Position numbers and translations under genes: made by a program. Of a DNA stretch of 33,226 bases, positions 7,177 to 15,157 are shown piece by piece. Each line of letters begins with the position of its first letter. Position 1 is the first letter of the stretch. The notes beneath the pieces are model-generated. The model worked only from the letters and a program-made list of their open reading frames with translations, was not told the DNA's origin and ran no database searches. Where the stretch lies: contig NZ_JAQUWN010000031.1 in assembly GCF_028692895.1 (NCBI RefSeq), forward strand, positions 1 through 33,226. The letters are read 5' to 3'. The stretch is from Pseudodesulfovibrio sp. (GTDB lineage Bacteria; Desulfobacterota; Desulfovibrionia; Desulfovibrionales; Desulfovibrionaceae).

Positions 7177-7190
7177 GGGAAATGTTTCCC
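7177..7190. promoter_or_regulatory. Interrupted palindrome upstream of ferredoxin promoter
   Basis: GGGAAA-TG-TTTCCC, ending 7 bp before the -35 element of the ferredoxin promoter and between the two divergent promoters. Its position suits a regulator site. The protein is unknown. Confidence 0.4.
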
Positions 7191-7196
7191 GGTCGC

Positions 7197-7225
7197 TTGA
7201 CACGCGGGTGGCATGATTATATCAG
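7197..7225 (+). promoter_or_regulatory. Sigma-70-type promoter of the ferredoxin gene
   Basis: Consensus TTGACA (7197-7202), 17-nt spacer, TATCAG (7220-7225). The predicted transcript has a leader of about 125 nt before the ferredoxin ATG at 7359; no riboswitch-like fold was recognised in it. Confidence 0.7.
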
Positions 7226-7358
7226 CAAGTCGTGCCTGGCCCAATGGCCGGTTTAGTTCAACAACCTGATGTGTCGCCGGGGCCGCCGGCCGGATAGGCG
7301 ATGCATGCAATCGGCTCGTGACCAACACGGGCTTCCCAAACTTTCCTGGAGGGAACAA

Positions 7359-7547
7359 ATGGGTTACCGAATCACTGTCGATCACAACAAGTGCACCGGC
7401 GACGGCGAATGCGTTGATGTTTGCCCCGTTGAAGTCTACGAGCTTCAGGATGGCAAAGCCGTGCCCGTGAACATGGAAGAATGCCTGGGCTGTGAGTCCT
7501 GCGTCGAGGTCTGCGAGTCCGACGCCATCACCGTTGAAGAAGAATAG
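7359..7547 (+). CDS. 7Fe-type ferredoxin, Desulfovibrio africanus ferredoxin III-like
   Basis: 62-residue low-potential electron carrier of the cytoplasm. Not counting Met, the ligands are C11-x2-D14-x2-C17-x3-C21 and C41-x2-C44-x2-C47-x3-C51. Asp14 replaces the second Cys of the first cluster exactly as in D. africanus ferredoxin III, whose [3Fe-4S] centre reversibly takes up a fourth metal; almost the whole sequence is recognisable as that protein. The second site is a normal [4Fe-4S] centre. The start is ATG 7359 because GGAGGG lies 7 nt upstream and the mature protein begins GYRITVD; an upstream in-frame ATG lacks a ribosome site. It has its own consensus promoter and two tandem terminators, so it is monocistronic. 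Confidence 0.95.
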   Translation: MGYRITVDHNKCTGDGECVDVCPVEVYELQDGKAVPVNMEECLGCESCVEVCESDAITVEEE

Positions 7548-7570
7548 TTTTTAAGTCTTCGAAATGGTAT

Positions 7571-7611
7571 CGGGAGCAGCGGGTTGCCAAATCCGTTGCT
7601 CCCGTTTTTTT
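7571..7611 (+). terminator. Rho-independent terminator of the ferredoxin gene
   Basis: 12-bp stem with one G-T pair (7571-7582 with 7593-7604), 10-nt loop, then seven T (7605-7611). Confidence 0.93.
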
Positions 7612-7638
7612 CGGGGCCGGACCGTTCCCCCCGCGCCT

Positions 7639-7661
7639 CGCCGGAATCGGCGCTTTTTTTT
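7639..7661 (+). terminator. Second, tandem terminator
   Basis: 5-bp stem CGCCG/CGGCG around GAAT (7639-7652), then C and eight T (7654-7661). It probably backs up the first terminator and insulates the next promoter. Confidence 0.65.
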
Positions 7662-7671
7662 GCCAGCGCGG

Positions 7672-7700
7672 TTGACGGTTTCGGTTCGCGACTTTATCTA
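7672..7700 (+). promoter_or_regulatory. Sigma-70-type promoter of the YkgJ-TPR operon
   Basis: TTGACG (7672-7677), 17-nt spacer, TATCTA (7695-7700), about 60 nt before the first coding start. The same -10 sequence occurs in the merR promoter at 20291. Confidence 0.7.
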
Positions 7701-7766
7701 TCCGGGACGCATCCGGCCCGGCGGTCTCGGGCGATTCATTGAGCAGGACGAGGAGTGAGGAACGTA

Positions 7767-8627
7767 ATGGCGCTTGATTTCACGGAATATTTCAAACGGT
7801 ATGAGGCCATTGTCGGCGAGGTGAACACCCTGTTCGCCAAGTTCGAGACGGAGATGCCGGACAAGGTGAAGTGCGGCAAGGGGTGTTCGGACTGCTGCAA
7901 CGCCCTGTTCGACGTCACCCTGATCGAGGCCATCTACATCAACCGGAAGTTCAACGAGAAGTTCTCCGGCATGGAGCGCTCCGCGATCCTGGAGCGGGCC
8001 GACAAGGCCGACCGCCAGATCCACAAGCTCAAGCGAAAGATATTCAAGGCCACGCAGGAAGGCGCGCCCGCGGGCGACGTGCTGCGCGAGGTCGCCAGGG
8101 CCCGGGTCCGCTGCCCCCTGCTGGGCGACGACGACCTTTGCGCCCTTTACGAGCACCGGCCCATCACCTGCCGCCTCTACGGCGTGCCCACCTCCATCGG
8201 GGGCGAGGCCCACACCTGCAAGCTCTCCGGGTTCAAGGGCGGGGAGAAGTACCCCACCGTGAACATGGACATCGTCCTTGACCGGCTCATCGCCATCGGC
8301 AAGGACCTGCGCAAGGGGATCAACAGCCGGTTCACCGACCTGGGCAATATGCTCCTGCCGGTTTCCATGGCCCTGGTCACGGACTATTCCGAGGAGTACC
8401 TGGGCGTGAAGGGCGCGGATGCGCCCAAGCCGAAGAAGGCGGCCCAGACCGGTACCACCTTCACCGGCTCCAAGGGCCGGAAGGCGGAGGCCGAGAAGCC
8501 GGAAGCGAAACCGGCTCCGAAGAAGGCGGACGGGGACAAGGAGGGGGCCTGCGCCACCTGCACGTCCGGCAAGTCCGCCTGCGCCACCTGCGACCTCAAG
8601 ACCATCACCTTGGGCGGGGGGAAATAG
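7767..8627 (+). CDS. YkgJ-family cysteine-cluster protein with extra C-terminal CxxC pairs
   Basis: 286 residues. The YkgJ-type Fe/Zn-binding core has C36-x3-C40-x2-C43-C44, then C116, C125, C135 and C151 in RCPLLG-DDDLCALYEHRPITCRLYG. After residue 215 there is a Lys/Ala/Pro linker ending in C262-x2-C265 and C272-x2-C275, which ordinary YkgJ proteins lack. The role of the family is unknown; it is often annotated as a zinc/iron-chelating domain and found beside maturation or flagellar genes. The start is ATG 7767, with GAGG 6 nt upstream; a GTG four codons earlier has no spacing from its ribosome site. It is the first gene of an operon with a 121-aa unknown (3-bp gap) and a TPR protein (20-bp gap). 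Confidence 0.82.
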   Translation: MALDFTEYFKRYEAIVGEVNTLFAKFETEMPDKVKCGKGCSDCCNALFDVTLIEAIYINRKFNEKFSGMERSAILERADKADRQIHKLKRKIFKATQEGAPAGDVLREVARARVRCPLLGDDDLCALYEHRPITCRLYGVPTSIGGEAHTCKLSGFKGGEKYPTVNMDIVLDRLIAIGKDLRKGINSRFTDLGNMLLPVSMALVTDYSEEYLGVKGADAPKPKKAAQTGTTFTGSKGRKAEAEKPEAKPAPKKADGDKEGACATCTSGKSACATCDLKTITLGGGK

Positions 8628-8630
8628 CGC

Positions 8631-8996
8631 GTGACCGACTTCATCAACTACGAGGGCCTCTCCGAAGAGGAGATCGCCGACCGCAAGCGGTACATGTACG
8701 ACAAGATGTCGCCCCGGCGGCGCAAGTTCGTGGACCGCATGGGCTACGAGAACTGGGACCCGTTCGCGGCGCCGTTCGATCCCATCGACATCCGCACCGA
8801 CCGCTCCGGCCTGACCTCGCACCAGTTGACCCAGCGCTACATCACGGCCAGCGGCAAGACGATCAACCAGGAGTACATCGACGCGATCAACGAGTTCAAC
8901 GTCTCGCTGGTCATGAATTTCGAAAAGGTCCGCCCGATATTCGAATACTGCCTGTGGTATGCCGAACATCTGAAAAAACGCGGCATCGAGCCGTAA
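8631..8996 (+). CDS. Conserved-looking small protein of unknown function, GTG start
   Basis: 121 residues, soluble and mostly helical, starting DFINYEGLSEEEIADRKRYM and containing a charged SPRRRKFVDRMG segment and an aromatic C-terminus IFEYCLWYAEHLKKRG. I do not recognise the family. It starts at GTG 8631, three bp after the YkgJ-type gene's stop, with the run of G at 8617-8622 as ribosome site. Codon use and third-position GC match the neighbours, and it is sandwiched between two clear genes on the same strand, so it is real and co-transcribed. It may be a partner of the cysteine-cluster or the TPR protein; that is inference only. Confidence 0.8.
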   Translation: MTDFINYEGLSEEEIADRKRYMYDKMSPRRRKFVDRMGYENWDPFAAPFDPIDIRTDRSGLTSHQLTQRYITASGKTINQEYIDAINEFNVSLVMNFEKVRPIFEYCLWYAEHLKKRGIEP

Positions 8997-9016
8997 AGCC
9001 CGAGGGGAACGACATA

Positions 9017-9634
9017 ATGGAACAGTTCGACAGCATCGACGACTATATCGAGGACCTCAAGTCCCACCTGCGCGCCAACGCCCAGTGCGGCAACACGCAC
9101 TACAACCTGGGCGTGGCCTACCTTTCCCGCCGCGACTTCATGGAGGCCGAGACCGAATTCCTGGAGGCCGTGGCCAACTCGCCGAAGATGGCCGAGGCCT
9201 ACGTCCAGCTCGGCGGCATCGCGCTCCAGCGCGGGGACCTGGAGGGGTGCCTGAACTACAACGTCCAGGCCACCCAGCAGCGGCCGTTCTTCGCCGTGCC
9301 CTGGGGCAACATCGGCTTTGTGCAGCTCCAGTTGGGCGACGTGGACAAGGCCCACCAGGCGCTCAAGAAGGCCATCAAGCTCGACCCCAATTTCGTCCAG
9401 GCCAAGGCCACCATGAGCAGCGCGCTCATCAACATGGGCGAGTACGAGGACGCGGACAAGCTCCTCAAGGAGATTCTGGACGAGCACCCGAACTTCGGCC
9501 CGGCCTGGAACAACAAGGCGATCATCGACGCCCACCGCGAACAGTGGGAGGACGCCAAGGTCTGCATCGCCAAGGCCGAGGAGTCGGGCTTCGAGGTTCC
9601 CGAGGAATTCAAGCGGGAAGTGCTGGCGAAATAG
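9017..9634 (+). CDS. TPR-repeat protein
   Basis: 205 residues consisting almost wholly of tetratricopeptide helices: repeats near residues 28-60, 62-95, 96-128 and 130-163, with the W/LG/Y/A/P pattern seen in THYNLGVAYLSRRDF, AYVQLGGIALQRGD, PWGNIGFVQLQLGD and AWNNKAIIDAHREQ. It has no signal peptide, so it is a cytoplasmic protein-protein scaffold. The ATG at 9017 has GAGGGGA 9 nt upstream. It is the last gene of the YkgJ operon, ended by the terminator at 9675. The partner is unknown; the operon suggests it works with the cysteine-cluster protein. Confidence 0.87.
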   Translation: MEQFDSIDDYIEDLKSHLRANAQCGNTHYNLGVAYLSRRDFMEAETEFLEAVANSPKMAEAYVQLGGIALQRGDLEGCLNYNVQATQQRPFFAVPWGNIGFVQLQLGDVDKAHQALKKAIKLDPNFVQAKATMSSALINMGEYEDADKLLKEILDEHPNFGPAWNNKAIIDAHREQWEDAKVCIAKAEESGFEVPEEFKREVLAK

Positions 9635-9674
9635 CGCACGTTTCCGTTGCCTCGGCCGAGCCGGTGATTATATG

Positions 9675-9709
9675 AAGGGGAACCGCCCGCGCGCGGTTCC
9701 CCTTTTCTT
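9675..9709 (+). terminator. Rho-independent terminator of the YkgJ-TPR operon
   Basis: Perfect 12-bp stem (9675-9686 with 9693-9704), 6-nt loop, T-rich tail TTTTCTT. Confidence 0.88.
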
Positions 9710-9746
9710 AGTGCATCGCGCGCCAACCCCTACCGGTGGAGGAACC

Positions 9747-10436
9747 ATGCCCCGTTTTCGCCGCGTCAAGACCGACCTCCGCGCCATCCTCGCCGCCGAC
9801 GACTGGCAGGCCCGCCTGTCCGAACTGGACCAGTGGGCCCCAGGCGTCCTGATTCCCCCGCTGCTCAACCTGCGCCTGGACCGGGACGAGCTGATCCGTT
9901 GGCGCTCGGTCACGGCCTTCGGCCTGACCGCCGCCCGCCTGGCCGACGCGGCCATGGAAAGGGCGCGCGTGCTCATGCGGACCTGTATGTGGTACATGAA
10001 CGAGGAGTCCGGCAACCTGGGCTGGGGCATCCCACACTTCATGGCCGAGGCCATGGTCCGCAGCGAGCGCATCGCTCAGGAATACCACAAGATTCTCGCC
10101 TCCTACATCTTCTGCGACGAGGCCTGCGACGGCAACTACCTGGATCACACGGAGCTTCGGCGGGATGTGTTCTGGGGGCTGGCCCGGCTCTCCGCCGTCC
10201 GGCCGGAGCTGGTGGCCCACAGCGAGCGGTTCCTGGTCGAGGCCCTGAAGGAGGAGGACCCGTACAACCGGGCCTACGCGGCCTGGACCCTGGGCAACCT
10301 GGGGGCGTCGAACGCGCGCGACGCCTTGGGCCCGCTCCTGGACGACGGGCGGGCCATCCGCACCTTCCGGGACGGCGAGCTGGTGGACACCACGGTGTCC
10401 GCCCTGGCCCGCGAGGCCCAGGCCCGCCTGGCCTAG
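9747..10436 (+). CDS. HEAT-like helical-repeat protein, DVU0298-type
   Basis: 229 residues. The pattern IRWRSVTAFGLTAARLADAA, LMWYMNEESGNLGWG-like segment (here TCMWYMNEESGNLGWGIPHF), SYIFCDEACDGNYLDH and AYAAWTLGNLG near the C-terminus is that of a Desulfovibrio protein family which I recall being named after DVU0298 and which has HEAT/armadillo-type repeats. No catalytic motif or signal peptide is visible. The start is ATG 9747, with GGAGGAAC just upstream; an earlier in-frame ATG lies inside the preceding terminator. It appears monocistronic. Function is unknown; helical repeats suggest protein binding. Confidence 0.78.
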   Translation: MPRFRRVKTDLRAILAADDWQARLSELDQWAPGVLIPPLLNLRLDRDELIRWRSVTAFGLTAARLADAAMERARVLMRTCMWYMNEESGNLGWGIPHFMAEAMVRSERIAQEYHKILASYIFCDEACDGNYLDHTELRRDVFWGLARLSAVRPELVAHSERFLVEALKEEDPYNRAYAAWTLGNLGASNARDALGPLLDDGRAIRTFRDGELVDTTVSALAREAQARLA

Positions 10437-10647
10437 CCGTCCGCCGCCTCCGAGGTGCCCGCTTCCCTTTTCCCCGGCCTCGCAGGCCAGGAATTGCGCG
10501 GGGTTGCCGGGCCGGGGCCGGACGAAGCGATGCTGGCTGCGCCTGGCCGAGTCCACAAGATGGGCGACGATTTCGGCCAGGGGCCGGGCGTCGGGCCCGG
10601 CGCGGACCGGGGGACTCGAAAAAAAATAAAATTTCGCAGGTTCCCGC
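10437..10647. other. Intergenic region without a recognised gene
   Basis: GC-rich spacer between the HEAT-like gene and the tRNA promoter, ending in an A-rich run at 10620-10632. A minus-strand frame here gives a plausible helix (LAEIVAHLVDSARRSQHRF, around 10517-10573) but has no credible start. I see no supported feature. Confidence 0.4.
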
Positions 10648-10676
10648 TTGACATCGGACGGGCCTGCGGATAGTTA
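10648..10676 (+). promoter_or_regulatory. Promoter of tRNA-Val and probably thrS
   Basis: Consensus TTGACA (10648-10653), 17-nt spacer, weak -10 TAGTTA (10671-10676). The predicted start is about 15 nt before the mature tRNA. Confidence 0.6.
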
Positions 10677-10697
10677 TCCACTTCGCTTCTGAAATGA

Positions 10698-10772
10698 AGG
10701 CGCGTAGCTCAGGGGGAGAGCATTTGCTTGACGTGCAAAGGGTCGTGGGTTCAAATCCCTCCGCGCCTACCA
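10698..10772 (+). tRNA. tRNA-Val (anticodon GAC)
   Basis: 75-nt cloverleaf with encoded CCA. The acceptor AGGCGCG/CGCGCCT is 7 bp, the D stem GCTC/GAGC, the anticodon stem TTTGC/GCAAA with loop TTGACGT (anticodon GAC, valine GUC/GUU codons), and the T loop TTCAAAT. The T stem GTGGG/CCCTC contains one U-U mismatch (positions 50 and 64), which is unusual. Confidence 0.93.
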
Positions 10773-10783
10773 GAAATCCCCGG

Positions 10784-10807
10784 AAGGGAGGCCAAGTGCC
10801 TCCCTTT
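10784..10807 (+). terminator. Hairpin between tRNA-Val and thrS
   Basis: Perfect 9-bp stem (10784-10792 with 10798-10806), 5-nt loop, followed by only one further T. It may be a weak terminator or attenuator at the start of the thrS leader, or the 3' processing hairpin of the tRNA transcript. Confidence 0.5.
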
Positions 10808-10865
10808 CATCGTTTAGAGGGTCATGTTCACGTGGCCCGGCCAAGCCGGGCAGAGGAGAAGAACA

Positions 10866-12803
10866 GTGCAGATCGAAGTTTCCGGCAAATCGGTTGAATT
10901 GGCCGACGGCGCGTCCTGCGCCGACGCCCTTCAGGAAGGGCTGTCCAAGAAACAGTTCAAGCAGGTCGTGGTCGCCAAGTGCGGCGAGACCCTCCTTGAC
11001 CTGACCGCCTCCATTCCCGCCGGCTGCACTACTCTTACGCCCGTCTTCGCCGACAGCGAAGAGGGGCTCGCCGTCATCCGCCACTCCACGGCCCACCTCA
11101 TGGCCGAGGCCGTCAAGAAGCTGTTTCCCACCGCCAAGGTGACCATCGGTCCCTCCATCAAGGACGGCTTCTACTACGATTTCGACTTCGAGCGCCCGTT
11201 CACGCCCGAGGATCTGGAGGCCATCGAAAAGGAGATGCTCTCCATGGTGGGCGCGGACCAGCCGTTCTCCTGCCGGACCATGAGCGCCGACGAGGCCCGC
11301 AGGTTCTTCGCCGACAAGGGCGAGGACTACAAGATCGAGCTCATCGACGACCTGGGCGCCGACCAGTACACCATCTACACCAACGGCGACTTCGTGGACC
11401 TGTGCCGCGGCCCCCACGTGGCCCGCACCGGCATGCTCAAGGCGTTCAAGCTTCTCTCCGTGGCCGGGGCCTACTGGCGCGGCGACGAGAAGAACAAGCA
11501 GCTCCAGCGCATCTACGGCACCGCCTGGGAGGACCCCAAGGCGCTCAAGAAGCACCTGGAACGTCTGGAGGAGGCCAAGAAGCGCGACCACCGCAAGCTC
11601 GGCAACCAGCTCGACCTCTTCTCCTTCAGCGAGGAGATCGGCCCCGGCATGCCCCTGTGGCACCCGCGCGGCATGCTTCTCCGGGCCATCCTGGAGGACT
11701 TCGAGCGCAAGGAGCATCTCAAGCGCGGCTACGACCTGGTCCAGGGTCCGATCATCCTCAAGCGCGAGCTGTGGGAGAAGTCCGGCCACTACGACAACTA
11801 CCGTGAGAACATGTACTTCACGGAGATCGACGAGCAGGCCTACGGCATCAAGCCCATGAACTGCCTGGCCCACATGGTCATCTACAAGCGCAAGATCATG
11901 AGCTACCGCGACCTGCCCCAGCGCTATTTCGAGCTGGGCGTGGTCCATCGGCACGAGAAATCCGGCGTGCTCCACGGCCTGATGCGCGTGCGCACCTTCA
12001 CCCAGGACGACGCGCATCTCATCTGCCGCCCGGACCAGATCGAGAAGGAAATCCTCGACCTGATGAAGTTCTACGGCGACATCTACTCCCTGTTCGGCTT
12101 CGACTACGACGTGGAGCTCTCCACCCGGCCGGAGAAGTCCATCGGCTCCGACCACGACTGGGAGGTGGCCACCGAGTCCCTGCGCCAGGCGCTCGACAAG
12201 TCGGGCATGGCCTACAAGATCAACGAGGGCGACGGCGCGTTCTATGGCCCCAAGATCGATTTCCACCTGACCGACTCCATCGGCCGGAGCTGGCAATGCG
12301 GCACGATCCAAGTGGATTTCACCTTGCCAGAGCGGTTTGACATAGTATATGTGGGCGAGGACGGTGAGCGGCACAGGCCGGTCATGATCCATCGCGCCAT
12401 GCTCGGCTCCATCGAACGCTTCATCGGCGTCCTGACGGAGCACTGTGCTGGCGCGTACCCTGTTTGGCTCGCGCCGGTGCAGGCCCGGATCCTGAACGTG
12501 ACCGATGCGCAGCGTGAATTCGTCGAGAAGGTCCAGTCGGTTCTCAAGGGGGAGGGGATTCGCGTCGAAGCGGATCTCCGCAACGAGAAGCTGGGCTACA
12601 AGATACGGGAAGCTCAGGTCGAGAAGATTCCGTACATGTTGGTAGTCGGTGACAAAGAGGTAGAGGCCGGGTGCGTGAACATCCGCTCTCGCGACGGCGA
12701 GGACCCCGGCATGGTGACAGTGGAAGAAGCTGTGCGGCTGATCAAGGAAACCGCTGCGGCTCCTTTCAAAGCAGGAGGTATGAGCTATAGCTTTTCGGGG
12801 TAA
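10866..12803 (+). CDS. thrS: Threonine-tRNA ligase
   Basis: 645-residue class II synthetase that charges tRNA-Thr, close to the 642 aa of E. coli. It has an N-terminal TGS domain (1-62), and an editing domain with HSTAH (H73, H77) and C180/H184 in LCRGPHV, which hydrolyses Ser-tRNA-Thr. The catalytic domain has zinc ligands C333 (MNCLAH) and H384 (DDAH) plus a later His in VMIHRAML. The C-terminal part is the anticodon-binding domain. The start is GTG 10866 because GAGGAG lies 9 nt upstream and the TGS strand begins QIEVSG; an ATG 14 codons earlier lacks a ribosome site. It heads the thrS-infC-rpmI-rplT-pheS-pheT cluster, and its 3' end overlaps infC by 17 nt. Confidence 0.97.
   Translation: MQIEVSGKSVELADGASCADALQEGLSKKQFKQVVVAKCGETLLDLTASIPAGCTTLTPVFADSEEGLAVIRHSTAHLMAEAVKKLFPTAKVTIGPSIKDGFYYDFDFERPFTPEDLEAIEKEMLSMVGADQPFSCRTMSADEARRFFADKGEDYKIELIDDLGADQYTIYTNGDFVDLCRGPHVARTGMLKAFKLLSVAGAYWRGDEKNKQLQRIYGTAWEDPKALKKHLERLEEAKKRDHRKLGNQLDLFSFSEEIGPGMPLWHPRGMLLRAILEDFERKEHLKRGYDLVQGPIILKRELWEKSGHYDNYRENMYFTEIDEQAYGIKPMNCLAHMVIYKRKIMSYRDLPQRYFELGVVHRHEKSGVLHGLMRVRTFTQDDAHLICRPDQIEKEILDLMKFYGDIYSLFGFDYDVELSTRPEKSIGSDHDWEVATESLRQALDKSGMAYKINEGDGAFYGPKIDFHLTDSIGRSWQCGTIQVDFTLPERFDIVYVGEDGERHRPVMIHRAMLGSIERFIGVLTEHCAGAYPVWLAPVQARILNVTDAQREFVEKVQSVLKGEGIRVEADLRNEKLGYKIREAQVEKIPYMLVVGDKEVEAGCVNIRSRDGEDPGMVTVEEAVRLIKETAAAPFKAGGMSYSFSG
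12773..12779 (+). promoter_or_regulatory. Shine-Dalgarno AGGAGGT that fixes the infC start at AUA
   Basis: Near-perfect anti-16S complement inside the thrS 3' end. The in-frame codon 7 nt downstream is ATA at 12787; no ATG, GTG or TTG in the infC frame is suitably placed. Confidence 0.75.
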
Positions 12804-13335
12804 ATTACGCCGCGACCAGAAGAGGGAAGACACGGTCCGGCGCAACGAAAGGATTCGCATCCCCAAGGTGCGCGTTGTGGACGAGGACGGCGAGCAGTTG
12901 GGCGTGTTGGACACCCGTGATGCGCTGGATCGCGCCCGGGAGCGTGGTCTCGATCTCGTCGAGGTGGCGCCCAATGCCGACCCGCCGGTCTGCAAGATCA
13001 TGGATTACGGCAAGTTCAAGTTCCAGCAGCAGAAGAAGCTGCAGGAAGCGAAGAAGAAGCAGACCGTAATCAAGATCAAGGAAGTTAAGTTCCGGCCCAA
13101 AACCGATGAGCACGACTACCAGACCAAGCTCAAGCAGATAGTAAAATTTCTGGAGGGTGGCGACCGCTGCAAGGTGACCGTCTTCTTCCGGGGACGCGAG
13201 ATCGTCCACAAGGACCGCGGCGTGCTGGTGCTCGACCGGGTGGTGGAGGATACGCAGGAATTAGCCAAAGTCGAGAGCAAGCCCGTGGCTGAGGGACGGA
13301 CCATGACCATGATGCTTGCTCCCGGGAAAAAATAG
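12787..13335 (+). CDS. infC: Translation initiation factor IF-3, AUA start codon
   Basis: 182 residues (E. coli 180). IF-3 binds the 30S subunit and checks the initiation codon. N-domain: [23 protein letters not shown] and [25 protein letters not shown]; lysine-rich linker near residues 80-95; C-domain with [19 protein letters not shown] and [10 protein letters not shown]. The homologous N-terminus extends upstream of the first GTG (12868) to [11 protein letters not shown], and the only codon with a good ribosome site (AGGAGGT, 7 nt) is ATA 12787. Non-AUG starts of infC (AUU in E. coli) allow IF-3 to repress its own translation, so the same autoregulation is expected. The gene overlaps thrS. 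Confidence 0.9.
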   Translation: MAFRGKLRRDQKREDTVRRNERIRIPKVRVVDEDGEQLGVLDTRDALDRARERGLDLVEVAPNADPPVCKIMDYGKFKFQQQKKLQEAKKKQTVIKIKEVKFRPKTDEHDYQTKLKQIVKFLEGGDRCKVTVFFRGREIVHKDRGVLVLDRVVEDTQELAKVESKPVAEGRTMTMMLAPGKK

Positions 13336-13378
13336 TCAGTCAACTGACCGGGATTCCCTCCCGCAACAAGGAGTCGAC

Positions 13379-13576
13379 ATGCCTAAGATCAAGACCAGGC
13401 GCGCCGCCGCCAAGCGGTTCACCAAGACCGCTTCCGGCAAGTTCAAGCGCCGCAGAAAGAACCTCAGGCACATCCTGACCAAGAAGGATGCGAAGAGGAA
13501 GCGCCGCCTCGGCCAGTCCACCGTTGTGGACGGTGCCAACCTGAAGGCCGTGCGCCGTCAACTGCCCAACGGTTAA
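13379..13576 (+). CDS. rpmI: 50S ribosomal protein L35
   Basis: 65 residues, basic, of normal L35 length: [20 protein letters not shown] at the N-terminus, then the arginine-rich [21 protein letters not shown]. The ATG at 13379 has AAGGAG 7 nt upstream. It lies 43 bp after infC and 169 bp before rplT, in the usual infC-rpmI-rplT order; expression is probably controlled together with L20. Confidence 0.96.
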   Translation: MPKIKTRRAAAKRFTKTASGKFKRRRKNLRHILTKKDAKRKRRLGQSTVVDGANLKAVRRQLPNG

Positions 13577-13745
13577 TTGATCTGATATACGCCTGCCGCC
13601 AGCGTCCAAGCGGGGCATTCGCCCCCACGCCTGTCCGGTTCGGCATCAGTTCAAGGCCCGAGGATTTCACATAAACCCTTAACCGATCTGCCTCGTCGGG
13701 GGAGTCCGTCCGGCCCGGGAGGTAAGCAAAGATGGAGAGATTGAC
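13577..13745 (+). promoter_or_regulatory. rpmI-rplT intergenic leader, possible L20 autoregulatory region
   Basis: 169-nt untranslated spacer, unusually long for this cluster. It includes the hairpin GGGGC-ATTC-GCCCC at 13612-13625 and other GC-rich pairings before the rplT ribosome site. L20 is known to bind its own mRNA leader in several bacteria; whether this leader mimics 23S rRNA could not be judged by eye. Confidence 0.35.
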
Positions 13746-14099
13746 ATGCGTGTAAAGCGTGGTCTCGCCGCCAAGCGGCGTCACAAGAAGTATTTGAAGA
13801 TGGCCAAAGGCTACAAGGGTGCCGGAAGCCGCCTTTACCGTACCGCCCGGGAGCGGGTTGAGAAGGCCCTGTGCCATGCCTACAAGGACCGCAAGCGCAA
13901 GAAGCGCGAGTTCCGGAAACTGTGGATCATGCGCATCAACGCCGCCGCCCGTATCAACGGACTGTCCTACAGCCGCCTGATGAACGGGCTCAAGCTGGCC
14001 GGTATCGAGCTCAACCGCAAGGTCCTCGCCGACATGGCCGTTCGCGACCCCCAGGTCTTCGCCAAGATCGCCGAGGCGGCCAAAGCCAAGGTCAACTAA
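13746..14099 (+). CDS. rplT: 50S ribosomal protein L20
   Basis: 117 residues, standard L20 length. It has the extended basic N-terminus [40 protein letters not shown], the RRRKRE-like segment (here [20 protein letters not shown]) and the globular C-terminus with [21 protein letters not shown]20 is an early 23S-binding assembly protein and often represses its own operon. The ATG at 13746 has GGAGAG upstream. The stop is 2 nt before the GTG of pheS. Confidence 0.97.
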   Translation: MRVKRGLAAKRRHKKYLKMAKGYKGAGSRLYRTARERVEKALCHAYKDRKRKKREFRKLWIMRINAAARINGLSYSRLMNGLKLAGIELNRKVLADMAVRDPQVFAKIAEAAKAKVN

Positions 14100-14101
14100 C
14101 C

Positions 14102-15157
14102 GTGAATGACGCACTCAAGTCCTTCCTGGAAGGACTCGACGGCCTGGCCCAGGATTGCGAATCTCGCAAGGGCCAGGCCTGTTCGTTAAAGGAACTGGAG
14201 GAACTCCGCATCGAGTTCCTGGGCCGCAAGGGCAAGCTGGCCAAGGCCATGACCGAGCTCGGCGCGCTGGATAACGCCGACAAGCCCGCGGGCGGCAAGA
14301 AAGCCAACGAGGTCAAGCAGCGCATCACCGAGCTGATGGACCAGATGGAGGCCGAACTGACCGCCGCCGAGACCGGCCGCGTCCTGAGCCGGTTCGACCC
14401 GACCATGCCCGGCCGTAAGCCCTGGGCCGGTTCGCTCCATCCCGTGACCCTGGTCATGCAGGAGATCACCTCGGTTCTGGCCGGGCTCGGCTTCGAGTAC
14501 GTGGCAGGGCCCGAGGTGGAGAACGACTGGCACAACTTCGAGGCCCTGAACATCCCGCCCGAGCACCCGGCCCGCGACATGCAGGACACCCTGTACGTCT
14601 CGGACAAGATCGTGCTTCGGACCCACACCTCCGGGATGCAGGTCCGCTCCATGCTCAAGAAGCAGCCGCCCATCGCTGTCATCGCGCCGGGCAAGGTCTA
14701 CCGCCGGGATTCCGACCTGACCCACACCCCCATGTTCCACCAGATCGAGGGGCTGCTCGTGGACAGGAACGTGTCCATGGGCGACCTGCGCGGCACGCTG
14801 ACCGTGTTCGTGCGCCAGATCTTCGGGGCCGGGACCAACGTCCGGTTCCGCCCGAGCTTCTTCCCCTTCACCGAGCCGTCCGCCGAGGTGGACATCTCCT
14901 GCGTGATGTGCGGGGGCAAGGGCCACCAGAAGGACGGCTCCCCCTGCCGCGTCTGCAAGGGCACGGGCTGGGTGGAGATCCTGGGCTGCGGCATGGTGGA
15001 CCCGAACGTGTTCAAGTGCGTGGGCTACGATCCGGAGCAGTACACCGGGTTCGCCTTCGGCCTGGGCATCGAGCGGGTGGCCATGCTCAAGTACGGCATC
15101 GGCGACCTGCGCATGTTCTTCGAAAACGACGTCCGTTTCCTGGAACAGTTCGCCTAG
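14102..15157 (+). CDS. pheS: Phenylalanine-tRNA ligase alpha subunit, with Cys-rich insertion
   Basis: 351-residue class II catalytic subunit of the (alpha-beta)2 PheRS. It has an N-terminal coiled coil, motif 2 [31 protein letters not shown], and motif 3 [18 protein letters not shown]. Between [12 protein letters not shown] and [10 protein letters not shown] there is an insertion with C-V-M-C and C-R-V-C pairs, which E. coli PheS lacks but many other bacteria have; it probably binds zinc. The GTG start at 14102, 2 nt after rplT, relies on a weak AAGG ribosome site and perhaps translational coupling. Its partner pheT lies 209 bp downstream. Confidence 0.96.
   Translation: MNDALKSFLEGLDGLAQDCESRKGQACSLKELEELRIEFLGRKGKLAKAMTELGALDNADKPAGGKKANEVKQRITELMDQMEAELTAAETGRVLSRFDPTMPGRKPWAGSLHPVTLVMQEITSVLAGLGFEYVAGPEVENDWHNFEALNIPPEHPARDMQDTLYVSDKIVLRTHTSGMQVRSMLKKQPPIAVIAPGKVYRRDSDLTHTPMFHQIEGLLVDRNVSMGDLRGTLTVFVRQIFGAGTNVRFRPSFFPFTEPSAEVDISCVMCGGKGHQKDGSPCRVCKGTGWVEILGCGMVDPNVFKCVGYDPEQYTGFAFGLGIERVAMLKYGIGDLRMFFENDVRFLEQFA

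Noticed and set aside
10437-10620. Minus-strand frame with a plausible helix (LAEIVAHLVDSARRSQHRF)
   Set aside because: No start codon with a ribosome site, and the frame then continues through the antisense of the HEAT-like gene; high GC makes such frames common. A gene remnant remains possible.
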